In this document: in pieces, positions 18,047 through 27,095 of the stretch | Layout of the letters: each line of letters starts with the position of its first letter | Numbering within the stretch: position 1 is the stretch's first letter | From: Algorimicrobium algoritergicola | Lineage (GTDB): Bacteria > Bacteroidota > Bacteroidia > Flavobacteriales > Flavobacteriaceae | Length of the DNA: 64,000 nt | NCBI RefSeq assembly: GCF_008086165.1 | Contig: NZ_VSKL01000002.1 | Span: 434,001 to 498,000 of the forward strand | Direction of reading: 5' to 3' | Program-made: the position numbers and the translations under genes | Notes under the pieces: generated by a model | Told to the model about the DNA's origin: nothing | Databases searched by the model: none | What the model saw: only the letters and a program-made list of their open reading frames with translations

Positions 18047-21000
18047 TCATTCCTTAATCAATCTGAAGGTCATAATTCCGTTTTCTGAATGTAATCTTAA
18101 AAAATAAATAGCCGCGGGCAATGTGTCTATATTTATCTCTTGGAAATTTTCTTTTATCTGCATGACCTGTTTTCCTAGAATGGTATAAATTTCTAGTTGT
18201 TTAACATTTTTTAAATCACCTTTAATATACAATAAACCTGTTGTTGGGTTTGGATACAAGGAGATAGCGCCATCTAATTCCAAATTTAAAACAGATAACG
18301 TGCCACCATTGTTAGAGGCATTAGGCGTAGGTGTTGAAAAGAAAACAAAAGGTTCTTCGCCATCGGTTTCTCGACCTTCCGAAACATCATCTACCTGTTC
18401 CAAATACGTAAGAGAATCCACAAAGTGTCTGTCATTCGCATTTATTTGTAGTAAACCAATTTGCTCACCGCCGCCGCTTAATTTTATATTCATATGCAAA
18501 ACACCTTGAGACGGCTGGTTGTCACACCATAGCAACAAAAATTCTCCAGCAGCAATTGTCGTTTCAGATGGCGAAGTAGTAGGGATTTGAAATGGTGAAA
18601 CATCATTCAAATCATCTACTAAAAACAATCCTCCTACATCTACTGCTGTGGTGCCTGCATTATATAATTCAACCCAATCTTCAAATTCGCCAAAATCATC
18701 AACATTCGTTATGGCGTTTCCTGCAAGAAATTCATTAATAAAAATATTGGTTACTAATGGCAGTACGTTATTATCATTAGGAGTCGGGACATTAAATGAT
18801 TTATACTGTTGTGATGCATCGGGATATCGACCAACTGAAACATTAGCGATTTGCGATTGGTATATCATGGAATTAATAATTGAAACTTCCCCACCTATAT
18901 TATCTGAAATTAAAACGGTTCCGCCATTAACATTTAAAATAAAAGGAAGGTGTAATTCACCTTGCGATGTTTGGTTATCTGCCCAAAGCGTAATAAAACC
19001 GCCAGCTGGAATAGTGGTTACGGATGAATTGGTTGTTGGTATCTGCCAAAGTGTTAAATTTGCTTCCGAATTACTCACATATAAACCTCCAATATTAACG
19101 GGGTTGCTATTTAAATTGTAAATTTCTATCCACGGGTCGTTCTCGCCATAATTATCAACTATAGACGTGCTGTTACTAGCTAAAACCTCATTTATAGAAA
19201 GGCCTGTAATAAACGGAACAATATTAGATGCGCCTGGTGTTGGTAGAAAATAGGTTCTTATAATGGCTCCACCATCAGGTTCCCTACCTGTAGAAATATC
19301 ATCTGTTTGAGCCGTATATGTCAATGAGTCAATAAATTGCTGACTGCTTCCGATAACCTGACTAAGGCCAATAGACTCGCCACTACTAGAAAGTTCAAAG
19401 CCTACATGCAATGTTCCTTCTAACGGCTCATTATCTGCCCAGAGAATCAAAAAACCTCCAGCGGGAATAGTAGTTGCGCCAGGATTGTCAGAGGGGATTT
19501 GATGTAACAATGGATTACTAAGATTATCCGTTATATACATACCGCCAATATCCACTGGTAAACTATTACTATTATATATTTCGATCCAATCTTCATATTC
19601 ACCTATTTCATCTGTTATTCCATTGATGTTGCTAGCCATAAATTCATTTATATAAATTCCAGATATAAACCCTAATTCATTAGATGCCCCAGGGGTTGGA
19701 TTATTAAACGTAACATAGTTATCTTGGCCATCCGTGTACCTTCCTGTTGAAACATCTGTATTTTGAATACCAAAAACATAGGAATCAATCGTCTCCAGCA
19801 CTGAATTTCCTTGTATTGAAATAGCTATGGATTCTCCGCTCCCACTCAATTTTATATTCATGTGTAAAGGACCTTCTTCTGGTTGGTTATCTGCCCAAAC
19901 TTGAAGAAATCCTCCTGCGAGAATAGTGGTCGCTGCGGGTGCATTTTGAGGAATTTGCCATTTTGTTAAATCAATTAGATCATCGGTTATATACATACCG
20001 CCTATATCAACAGGTAAAATGCCCGCGTTATAAAACTCAATCCAATCTTCATATGCTCCAGATTCATCGGTGATTCCCGTAGCATTACTTGCCATAAACT
20101 CATTAATATACATTTCTAGAACGGCATAGGACCCTATGGTACTTCCACTCCATTCATTACCATCCTTAACTCGTGCAATAACAGTTAGCATGTCTATTTG
20201 CGGTATAGCAATCGCGGAGGAATAGGATATTGCCGAAGCGGAAATATCACCATTTGGCAATCTGGGATCTGATTCATCTGTCGTATAATAAATAGTGCCT
20301 GAAGCATTTGGATTGATCATTTCCAACTCAAAACTAGCGCTGACTGATCCGCCAGGCCTATTAAATATTACTGGATTTAAATCAGGATAATAGCCTTCAT
20401 TCCTTAGTGCATTTAGAAAACGATCCGCATTCCCATCCATAAGCGCATCTATACGGCGTACTTCTGGCAGCCAATCATCATCTCTCGTCCGAGTAATACC
20501 ATCTTCTAATCCGTCGCCCCAGCGTGCCGACTCGCCAATAACAGCTGACGCTATGAATGAGGTTATAGCTGCCCATCTTTCTCTTGATGCGTTATCTGAA
20601 AGTGGCCCATTGTTAAAAAATTGAGAATTTACGCGATCTACAAAAAGTGCCATAAAATCTGAATTCATGCGCAAACTGTGCCATATTTTGGATATAGGTT
20701 CAACGCCTGCAACATTATTTCTAAAGTATGGATGAACCCAAGCGCCATCATTGGAATTGCCGCTCGTGTCAAAAGACCACTCGCCATCCCAAGCATAATA
20801 GTTAAAAGGTTCGGCAGGAGTATTCCGATTTCCACCATAAAAGTTATTGGATGGCCAATCATTAACGCCCATACACCAAGTAATTATTAAGTAATCTATA
20901 AATTTCTCAACATCTATATATTCCTTTGCTTCCGTATAATTAGTTTCAATGGTCATATCTTGATTGACTAATGTTGTTGTGAGGTATTCAAATCTTGTTG

Positions 21001-22030
21001 GATCTCCACTTTTAACACCATTCTGATTAAGCGTCATCCAGTCGGCTATTTCACCCCCAAAATATGAGGTCATAAAACCGGCATCTTGCCTTTGCACAGG
21101 GTTATAAAGCCCCCAATATAATCCATTTACATAGAGGTGTACAAACGTACCACGCATGCCTATTCCAGAGGATGCTATCTGCGAAGCCCGATACCATTCA
21201 TCTCTTGCAAAAGCTGTTCTATCAGGATTCCAGTTTCTTGACCATGCGCGATTATTTCCTGCTCGAAGGACAAATTTTGTGTCCGTGAAATTTGTAGTGG
21301 CAGAATTTCCAATAACAGGATTTGCTCTTAAAAGATTAGACGTTATACTATTATTAATATCTAATTTCATTGAACGCTTAAGACGTAGGTGACTATGTGA
21401 TTCCAGTTCGGTATCAAATTGTTCATTTGGATAGCCGCTATTTGGGTACAATATTTCTACGGATCCATCAAAACCGGCTTCACCATCATACATTGACCAA
21501 AAATCACCTTGATCCATAACAATAGACATTGTTGGAATAGACAGAAGTCCCGGAATTATTTCATCCGTATAAGCAGGATCATTTACAACATTGGGATCCA
21601 TTTCATAATCATGGGTCGCCTGCTGACCATTAGCGCCTATATTGTAACTATTATTTGGCCAACCCACAATTGTGGCAGGTTGCTGAAGCACATCATTAAG
21701 AAATAAAAAGGTATGTGTTGGTATATTTGATTGTTCTGTTGTGGAATAGGCAATAGCTCTTATTACTACGGTAGAATTTATAGGAATAGGCATGCCATTA
21801 TAAGGTATCCCTGCAGTTGTAGAAGGAATAGAGCCGTCTATAGTATATCTAATAGAACCATCTATCATATTAGTAGTAAGTTCTAAATTAAATGGAGATT
21901 CATAAAAACCTCTGCTTTCAGAAAACATTATTTCCTGCGAATAAATTGATATAGAAAAAAATAGAAATAATATATAAAATATATATTTTATATAAATTGC
22001 TGAATTAAAAGTTTTTAGAGCGGATTTCAT
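18047..22030 (-). CDS. Large secreted CotH/lamin-tail-domain protein with T9SS type A sorting signal
   Basis: 1327 aa from ATG 22030; an ATG at 22039 is 3 codons longer. Order of parts: signal peptide (hydrophobic IFYILFLFFSISIYSQ); a chitobiase/beta-hexosaminidase C-terminal-type domain (IRYTIDGSIPS); a CotH-like domain (LRLKRSMKLDI, FVHLYVNGLYWGLYNPVQRQD, YYAWDGEWSFD); a second chitobiase-type domain (IYYTTDESDP); four tandem lamin-tail domains, each opening with a variant of INEFMASN, EDWIEFYN and IGGMYITD and closing with NPTPGASN; and a T9SS type A tail (LYPNPTTGLLYI) of about 75 aa. It is exported to the periplasm by Sec, then to the cell surface by T9SS. CotH domains in eukaryote-like and spore proteins are atypical kinases; catalysis here is unproven. 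Confidence 0.9.
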   Translation of the reverse strand: MKSALKTFNSAIYIKYIFYILFLFFSISIYSQEIMFSESRGFYESPFNLELTTNMIDGSIRYTIDGSIPSTTAGIPYNGMPIPINSTVVIRAIAYSTTEQSNIPTHTFLFLNDVLQQPATIVGWPNNSYNIGANGQQATHDYEMDPNVVNDPAYTDEIIPGLLSIPTMSIVMDQGDFWSMYDGEAGFDGSVEILYPNSGYPNEQFDTELESHSHLRLKRSMKLDINNSITSNLLRANPVIGNSATTNFTDTKFVLRAGNNRAWSRNWNPDRTAFARDEWYRASQIASSGIGMRGTFVHLYVNGLYWGLYNPVQRQDAGFMTSYFGGEIADWMTLNQNGVKSGDPTRFEYLTTTLVNQDMTIETNYTEAKEYIDVEKFIDYLIITWCMGVNDWPSNNFYGGNRNTPAEPFNYYAWDGEWSFDTSGNSNDGAWVHPYFRNNVAGVEPISKIWHSLRMNSDFMALFVDRVNSQFFNNGPLSDNASRERWAAITSFIASAVIGESARWGDGLEDGITRTRDDDWLPEVRRIDALMDGNADRFLNALRNEGYYPDLNPVIFNRPGGSVSASFELEMINPNASGTIYYTTDESDPRLPNGDISASAISYSSAIAIPQIDMLTVIARVKDGNEWSGSTIGSYAVLEMYINEFMASNATGITDESGAYEDWIEFYNAGILPVDIGGMYITDDLIDLTKWQIPQNAPAATTILAGGFLQVWADNQPEEGPLHMNIKLSGSGESIAISIQGNSVLETIDSYVFGIQNTDVSTGRYTDGQDNYVTFNNPTPGASNELGFISGIYINEFMASNINGITDEIGEYEDWIEIYNSNSLPVDIGGMYITDNLSNPLLHQIPSDNPGATTIPAGGFLILWADNEPLEGTLHVGFELSSSGESIGLSQVIGSSQQFIDSLTYTAQTDDISTGREPDGGAIIRTYFLPTPGASNIVPFITGLSINEVLASNSTSIVDNYGENDPWIEIYNLNSNPVNIGGLYVSNSEANLTLWQIPTTNSSVTTIPAGGFITLWADNQTSQGELHLPFILNVNGGTVLISDNIGGEVSIINSMIYQSQIANVSVGRYPDASQQYKSFNVPTPNDNNVLPLVTNIFINEFLAGNAITNVDDFGEFEDWVELYNAGTTAVDVGGLFLVDDLNDVSPFQIPTTSPSETTIAAGEFLLLWCDNQPSQGVLHMNIKLSGGGEQIGLLQINANDRHFVDSLTYLEQVDDVSEGRETDGEEPFVFFSTPTPNASNNGGTLSVLNLELDGAISLYPNPTTGLLYIKGDLKNVKQLEIYTILGKQVMQIKENFQEINIDTLPAAIYFLRLHSENGIMTFRLIKE

Positions 22031-22469
22031 ATTGATCATATATTTAATATTGATATTTAAATAAAAACTTTCCCTGATTCTCAAAAAAGGAATGGGAATA
22101 TAACAATCGGAAGATTTGGGGAGAAAAATTACTAGAAACTAATTAGAAAACTATGAGTGCGTCAACCTTATAATTTATGCTATTAACTTCATACCATGAA
22201 ATTTACAAAAAAATTGAACATTACATACATTAAAATATTAACAATTTTCGAGTTCGCGACTCTTATCCAATTGAATTTTGAATATCTAGATACTTTACGA
22301 GTTAAATTCATAAATTACATAATTCTAGTCATTGAGAAGTTTACCTATAAAAATAAAGAATGGCAGTTTTAAATTATACCATTTAATTCTAAAACACTTC
22401 CAAACATCCATATATCATGATAAAATTTATATCAAAAAACCTTACATTTAAAGTCTCATTTAATGAGCT
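22031..22469. other. Intergenic region between the divergent CotH and xdhC genes
   Basis: Very AT-rich. The only promoter-like signal for xdhC is TACATTTA at 22443-22450 (one mismatch to TAnnTTTG), 20 nt before the ATG. No clear -7 box is seen for the CotH gene, and no ORF, repeat or RNA is recognised. Confidence 0.35.
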
Positions 22470-23252
22470 ATGACTAATTGGATTGACCTATTATCAGAAT
22501 TTAAAAAAAAGCAACAACCTGTTGCGCTTGTAACTGTAACCAAGTGTTTAGGGTCAACACCTTGTGTGGTGGGTTCCAGAATGATTATAACGAACAACCA
22601 AGATTTGCATGGAACAATTGGTGGTGGAAAATTGGAATTTTTGGCTATGAAAGAAGCCATGACCGCACTCAATGAAAATAGAATTATAGAATCCAGCTAT
22701 ACTTTAGGACCCGAGTTTGAACAATGCTGTGGCGGAAAAGTTGAATTTATTATAGAACCTATGAACCAATCACCCAACTTATTTTTGTTTGGCGCAGGCC
22801 ATATTGGTGTTGAGATTGCCAAATTACTAATTGGCACGCCGTTTAACGTTACGCTTATCGATTCGCGCGCTGATTGGTTTTCTAATTTGGAATTGGATAC
22901 ACGTATTTCAACACGCCAGGTATCTGAAACCGATTTCAAAACTTTTGCAGATGCGGTAAGGTGGGGAAAAAATTGTTATGTTTTAGTGCTAACTCATAAT
23001 CATGCGGTTGATTTTGATATCATAAGTATGGCTTTATTAAAAGAAACCAAGTTTTTGGGGTTAATTGGAAGTAAAACCAAAAAGGTACGCTTTAACAATA
23101 TGCTTATTAAAGAGATGAATATTCCTGATGGTATGACCCATGTCGTTTGTCCTATTGGATTAGATATTGGAGGCGATACACCAAAAGAAATTGCTATAAG
23201 TGTGGTTGCTCAACTGCTTCAAGTGCACTATAAGTTAAAGCAAAAATCTTAA
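22470..23252 (+). CDS. xdhC: XdhC-family molybdenum cofactor chaperone
   Basis: 260 aa. XdhC proteins bind molybdenum cofactor, promote its sulfuration and insert it into xanthine dehydrogenase. The N-terminal XdhC/CoxI domain has PVALVTVTKCLGSTP and GTIGGGKLEF, with the conserved GPEFEQCCGGKVEF segment supplying Cys residues. The C-terminal Rossmann domain begins LFLFGAGHIGVEIAKLL, followed by TLIDSR and LTHNHAVD, and ends GLDIGGDTPKEIAISVVAQLL. It is first in a plus-strand run with a membrane protein and an NTPase that converges on xdhBA. Confidence 0.92.
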   Translation: MTNWIDLLSEFKKKQQPVALVTVTKCLGSTPCVVGSRMIITNNQDLHGTIGGGKLEFLAMKEAMTALNENRIIESSYTLGPEFEQCCGGKVEFIIEPMNQSPNLFLFGAGHIGVEIAKLLIGTPFNVTLIDSRADWFSNLELDTRISTRQVSETDFKTFADAVRWGKNCYVLVLTHNHAVDFDIISMALLKETKFLGLIGSKTKKVRFNNMLIKEMNIPDGMTHVVCPIGLDIGGDTPKEIAISVVAQLLQVHYKLKQKS

Positions 23253-23257
23253 AGAGA

Positions 23258-23277
23258 TTCCTGCTTTCGCAGGAGGT
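23258..23277 (+). promoter_or_regulatory. REP-like palindrome carrying a perfect Shine-Dalgarno sequence
   Basis: The sequence attcctgctttcgcagg (5-bp stem cctgc/gcagg, 4-nt loop) resembles common flavobacterial dispersed palindromes. Its right edge forms AGGAGGT (23271-23277), a full anti-16S complement, 4 nt before the ATG at 23282. Most genes here lack such a site. Confidence 0.5.
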
Positions 23278-23281
23278 ACAC

Positions 23282-24289
23282 ATGAAAAACAATAAACTCA
23301 TTATAGACAGACTAACGGCACTTTGGGCTTTAAACGAATCTGGTTTAGGTGGTTTTTTACATGTATTCAATTCGCCATTTACAGGATTGATTGTTGGTGG
23401 AATCGCTATTTTATTAATTAGTTTGATTGCCTTTTATGCCGAAAATAAATGGCAATCCATTCTAAAAGCTTTGGTTATTGTGTTAATTATCAAAATGGCG
23501 GTTAGTCCCTACTCGCCTTTTACAGCCTATATATCCGTAAGTTTTCAAGCGGTTCTAGCAGCATTCTTATTTTCCAATTTCTCATGGCATAGTTTTACGT
23601 TGATTGTTTTAGGAATGGTTACCTTTTTACAGTCGGCACTGCAAAAACTATTAACCTTGACTATTATTTATGGAACCGAATTTTGGGAAGCCATCAACAT
23701 CTATGGGTCATGGATTCAGAACAAAATGAATCTCCTAACCGAAACATCTACGACATCCGTTTTGATTGGATTGTATTTGTTTATTTATGGTGTTTGTGGC
23801 TTGCTAGCTGGACTTTTTATCAATCGTATGATTGGAATTATTGCAACCAAAGCAAACACAGATTTTTATTTAGAACCAGTAACTCAAGCTAATAATACTA
23901 AAAAACCAAAACGCAATTATTCATCAAAAATCATTTGGGTTTGGCTCATAACCATTGCTATTATTGTTTTAGCTTTCACCCTTTTTGGCGGTACTTTATT
24001 TGGCTGGCAAAAAGCGATTTATATTATTCTACGTAGTTTCTTTATTTTAATGATTTGGTATCTAGTTTTAGGACCTTTTGTTTTGAAGTTAATTCGAAAG
24101 TACCTCAATCATAAAGAATCAAAATATCAAGAAGATATCACCAATGCGATGGATTTGTTTCCATATTTCAGACAAATTATGTCCTATACCTGGAAAGAAA
24201 CCAAACATTTAAAAGGCTATACGCGGTTTAAATATTTTATGGCGAATAGTATTTCTAATTGTATTCATTTTAAAACTCCAACGGAATGA
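23282..24289 (+). CDS. Unrecognised polytopic membrane protein in the xanthine dehydrogenase cluster
   Basis: 335 aa, about seven predicted transmembrane helices at roughly residues 31-52, 57-75, 80-100, 103-130, 158-190, 217-237 and 245-273, with a Lys/Asn-rich cytoplasmic-type linker near 200-215 and a soluble C-terminal tail of about 60 aa. The N-terminus includes LWALNESGLGGFLHVFNSPF, which looks conserved in style but matches no family I can name. It is preceded by an exact AGGAGGT and its stop overlaps the next start (ATGA at 24286-24289), implying translational coupling to the NTPase. Its placement suggests a role in purine or molybdenum cofactor handling; this is inference only. Confidence 0.75.
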   Translation: MKNNKLIIDRLTALWALNESGLGGFLHVFNSPFTGLIVGGIAILLISLIAFYAENKWQSILKALVIVLIIKMAVSPYSPFTAYISVSFQAVLAAFLFSNFSWHSFTLIVLGMVTFLQSALQKLLTLTIIYGTEFWEAINIYGSWIQNKMNLLTETSTTSVLIGLYLFIYGVCGLLAGLFINRMIGIIATKANTDFYLEPVTQANNTKKPKRNYSSKIIWVWLITIAIIVLAFTLFGGTLFGWQKAIYIILRSFFILMIWYLVLGPFVLKLIRKYLNHKESKYQEDITNAMDLFPYFRQIMSYTWKETKHLKGYTRFKYFMANSISNCIHFKTPTE

Positions 24290-24780
24290 TATACATCTTA
24301 ACAGGAGCCATCAGATCAGGAAAAACAACAGCTCTCGTCAATTGGTTTAAAAACAGACAAGATGTAGATGGCTTGCTATGTCCCGATAATTCGGTTGGCA
24401 AACGGTATTTTTTTAAGATACAATCTGAAGTAGAATTTGAGCTTGAAATAGGAACTGAAGTTGAAACTGAAAAAATTATTCAAATTGGAAACTTTCGGTT
24501 TTTAAAATCCGCTTTTGATAAGGCCAATACGTATTTAATGTCGATTGCTTCTGAAAACCCTAAAACGCATATCATTATTGATGAAATTGGAAAATTAGAA
24601 TTGAAAAATGATGGGTTGCATGAATCTGCTGAACAATTGATTTCAAAATTTCAATTGGACGAGGAACACCATGTAATTCTAGTGGTTCGAGATTATTTAT
24701 TAGAAGCTGTTTTAGAACATTATACTATTTCTGAATATTCCCTTATAAAGACTGAAGATTTAGAAAGTGATTATTTTTGA
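24286..24780 (+). CDS. THEP1-like P-loop nucleoside triphosphatase (NTPase_1 family)
   Basis: 164 aa. Walker A is GAIRSGKTT (residues 7-15, ending K13 T14 T15) and Walker B is HIIIDEIGKLEL, the DEIGxxEL signature of the NTPase_1/THEP1 family that hydrolyses nucleoside triphosphates. The middle contains CPDNSVGKRYFF. It starts inside the stop codon of the membrane protein gene (ATGA), so the two are probably made in fixed ratio and may work together. Its stop overlaps the convergent xdhB stop by 10 bp. The in vivo role of this family is poorly known. Confidence 0.8.
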   Translation: MIYILTGAIRSGKTTALVNWFKNRQDVDGLLCPDNSVGKRYFFKIQSEVEFELEIGTEVETEKIIQIGNFRFLKSAFDKANTYLMSIASENPKTHIIIDEIGKLELKNDGLHESAEQLISKFQLDEEHHVILVVRDYLLEAVLEHYTISEYSLIKTEDLESDYF

Positions 24781-27095
24781 TAAAGACTCATCAATACTTT
24801 TTCTGGTGTCATTGGTGCATGAAACTTTAAATTATAATTCGGATTAAAGGCTTTAATTGCATTTTGAAGTGCAAAATAAGCACCAATACCATACATTAAA
24901 GGGGGTTCACCAACGGCTTTCGATTTTAAAATAGCTTGCTCATGACCTTCAGTTTCTAAAGGAATGGTTTCAACAATTTTAGGCACCGAAAACAAATCTG
25001 GAATTTTATAAGTTGATAAGGCGTTCGAAAGTAATTTTCCGTCTTCATTATACGCAATTTCTTCCATCGTCATCCAACCAATACCTTGAATTAAAGCACC
25101 TTCCACTTGACCTAAATCAATCCCTTCACTCATACTTTTTCCGTAATCGTGAACCATTTTCACGCTATCAAATTCATATGTACCACGTGTGCAATCTACT
25201 GTTGTGGTAATAATAGCTGTTCCATACACATGATATGCAAACGGATGGCCTTTTTCCTTGGTTTTATCAAAGTGAATTTCTGGTGTGGCATAATGGGCAT
25301 TTTCCGTTAAAGCTACACGTTTTAACATGGCTTTACTGATAAGTTCAGTCCATGATAAATCAGATTTTTTATGGTTGACATAAATAAATTCATCTTGTAA
25401 GGTGATGTCTATTTCTGAAACATCCAATGCTTCTGAAGCTACTATTTTCAGTCGCTCAACCAAAGCGTTACATGCCATTTGCGTTGCTTTTCCATTTAAA
25501 TCTGCAGTAGAACTAGCAGCTGATGGCGACGTATTAGCAACTCGGGTTGTATTGGTCGTTTCTATCTTGATTTTTTCAATAGGAACGGAAAATATATCAG
25601 CTGCAATTTGCATCATCTTCGTATTAACACCTTGTCCCATTTCTACAGCGGCCGTGCTGATGCCAACACTTCCATCCAAATAAATATGAACCAAAGCGCG
25701 CGCATGATTCATTGGTGTATTCGTAAATGAAATACCAAAAGTTATTGGCATAAAAGCGATGCCTTTTTTAAAGTCAGAATTCAATTTATTAAAATCAGCC
25801 ACCTCCAGCTCCAATGCGTCACTATTAAATACTGATTTTGCCGAATTCCATGAATTTTTCGCTTCTACTTGTTTGGCAATTTGTCCATAAGAAAACATAT
25901 CGTTTTCATCTAATAGATTTGCTTCTTGAATAGTTTTAGAAGACACACCAATTTCATGAGCCGCTTTTGCAATAGCAGATTCAATGACGAACATACCTTG
26001 TGGTCCACCAAAACCTCGAAACGCCGTGTTTGGAGGTAAATTGGTTTTACAACTTAAAACGGTTGTACTCACGTTTGGCACATAATAACTATTCGTCGCG
26101 TGAAATAGGGTGCGTTCAGCTATGGCTGGCGATAAATCGGCTGCAGCACCAGAATTCTGAAGAAACTCCGCTTGGTAAGCTAAAATTTTTAAGTCTTTAG
26201 ATAAACCTATTTTATAAGAACTTTCATACGGATGTCGTTTGCCTGTCATGCGTAAATCATCATGACGATTCAACACCAATTTAACCGATTGATTTAAATG
26301 ATACGTTGCTAAAGCTGCCATAACAGCCCAAGGAGTTGCTTGGTCTTCTTTACCACCAAAACCACCACCAAGTCTGGTTACATCAATTTCAATTTTATGC
26401 ATGGCAATACCTAAAACGCGCGCTGTTGTGGCTTGTACAGCAGTTGGGCCTTGCGTAGAGGATGTGATTTTTATATTCCCATTTTCCAATGGTTCGGCAT
26501 AGGCACCTTGTGTTTCAATATATAAATGTTCTTGTCCGTTTGAAAAAGTTTCGCCTTCAAACACATACTCACAATTGGCAAATGTTTTTTCAGTGTCTCC
26601 TAAACTGAATGATCTAGGCGCATTTATAAAACTCCCTTTTGCTTTGGCTTCTTTAGCCGTTGTAATCACTGGTAATTCTTCAATTTCAATGGCAATTAAT
26701 TGTCTGGCTTGTCTGGCAATAAATTCAGTTTCAGCAACAATTAAAGCAATTGGCATACCCCAAAAATGGACCTCGTTTTCAGCAAAAAGTGGTTCATCTG
26801 CAATGATACCTCCAATTTCATTGACACCAGGAATATCTTTATAGGTAAAAATACGTTCGACACCTTCCAATGCTTCTGCTTTAGAATAATCGATACTTAT
26901 AATTTTTCCATGCGCTTTTGGCGAATCATAAACAACAGCATGAAAGGTACCTTGTCTGATATTGACATCGTCCACATAGAGTGATTCACCACGAACATGC
27001 GTGTACGAATCTCTATTTTTAACGCTGTTTTTTAATGATTTTGTAACGGCATCAAGTTTAGAATCTAAGTTGGTATGTGGTTTGTTTTTATGCAT
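24771..27095 (-). CDS. xdhB: Xanthine dehydrogenase, molybdopterin-binding large subunit
   Basis: 774 aa from ATG 27095; the start overlaps the xdhA stop as ATGCATAA. It binds Mo-cofactor and hydroxylates hypoxanthine and xanthine to urate. Visible motifs: the N-terminal a/b hammerhead (YTHVRGESLYVDD), the cofactor loop LGGGFGGKEDQ, the substrate Arg in TAFRGFGGPQG, the second cofactor loop EMGQGVNTKM and the catalytic Glu in KAVGEPPLMYG. All key residues are present, so it should be active. It is the downstream gene of the guanine deaminase-xdhA-xdhB run. Confidence 0.93.
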   Translation of the reverse strand: MHKNKPHTNLDSKLDAVTKSLKNSVKNRDSYTHVRGESLYVDDVNIRQGTFHAVVYDSPKAHGKIISIDYSKAEALEGVERIFTYKDIPGVNEIGGIIADEPLFAENEVHFWGMPIALIVAETEFIARQARQLIAIEIEELPVITTAKEAKAKGSFINAPRSFSLGDTEKTFANCEYVFEGETFSNGQEHLYIETQGAYAEPLENGNIKITSSTQGPTAVQATTARVLGIAMHKIEIDVTRLGGGFGGKEDQATPWAVMAALATYHLNQSVKLVLNRHDDLRMTGKRHPYESSYKIGLSKDLKILAYQAEFLQNSGAAADLSPAIAERTLFHATNSYYVPNVSTTVLSCKTNLPPNTAFRGFGGPQGMFVIESAIAKAAHEIGVSSKTIQEANLLDENDMFSYGQIAKQVEAKNSWNSAKSVFNSDALELEVADFNKLNSDFKKGIAFMPITFGISFTNTPMNHARALVHIYLDGSVGISTAAVEMGQGVNTKMMQIAADIFSVPIEKIKIETTNTTRVANTSPSAASSTADLNGKATQMACNALVERLKIVASEALDVSEIDITLQDEFIYVNHKKSDLSWTELISKAMLKRVALTENAHYATPEIHFDKTKEKGHPFAYHVYGTAIITTTVDCTRGTYEFDSVKMVHDYGKSMSEGIDLGQVEGALIQGIGWMTMEEIAYNEDGKLLSNALSTYKIPDLFSVPKIVETIPLETEGHEQAILKSKAVGEPPLMYGIGAYFALQNAIKAFNPNYNLKFHAPMTPEKVLMSLYQK

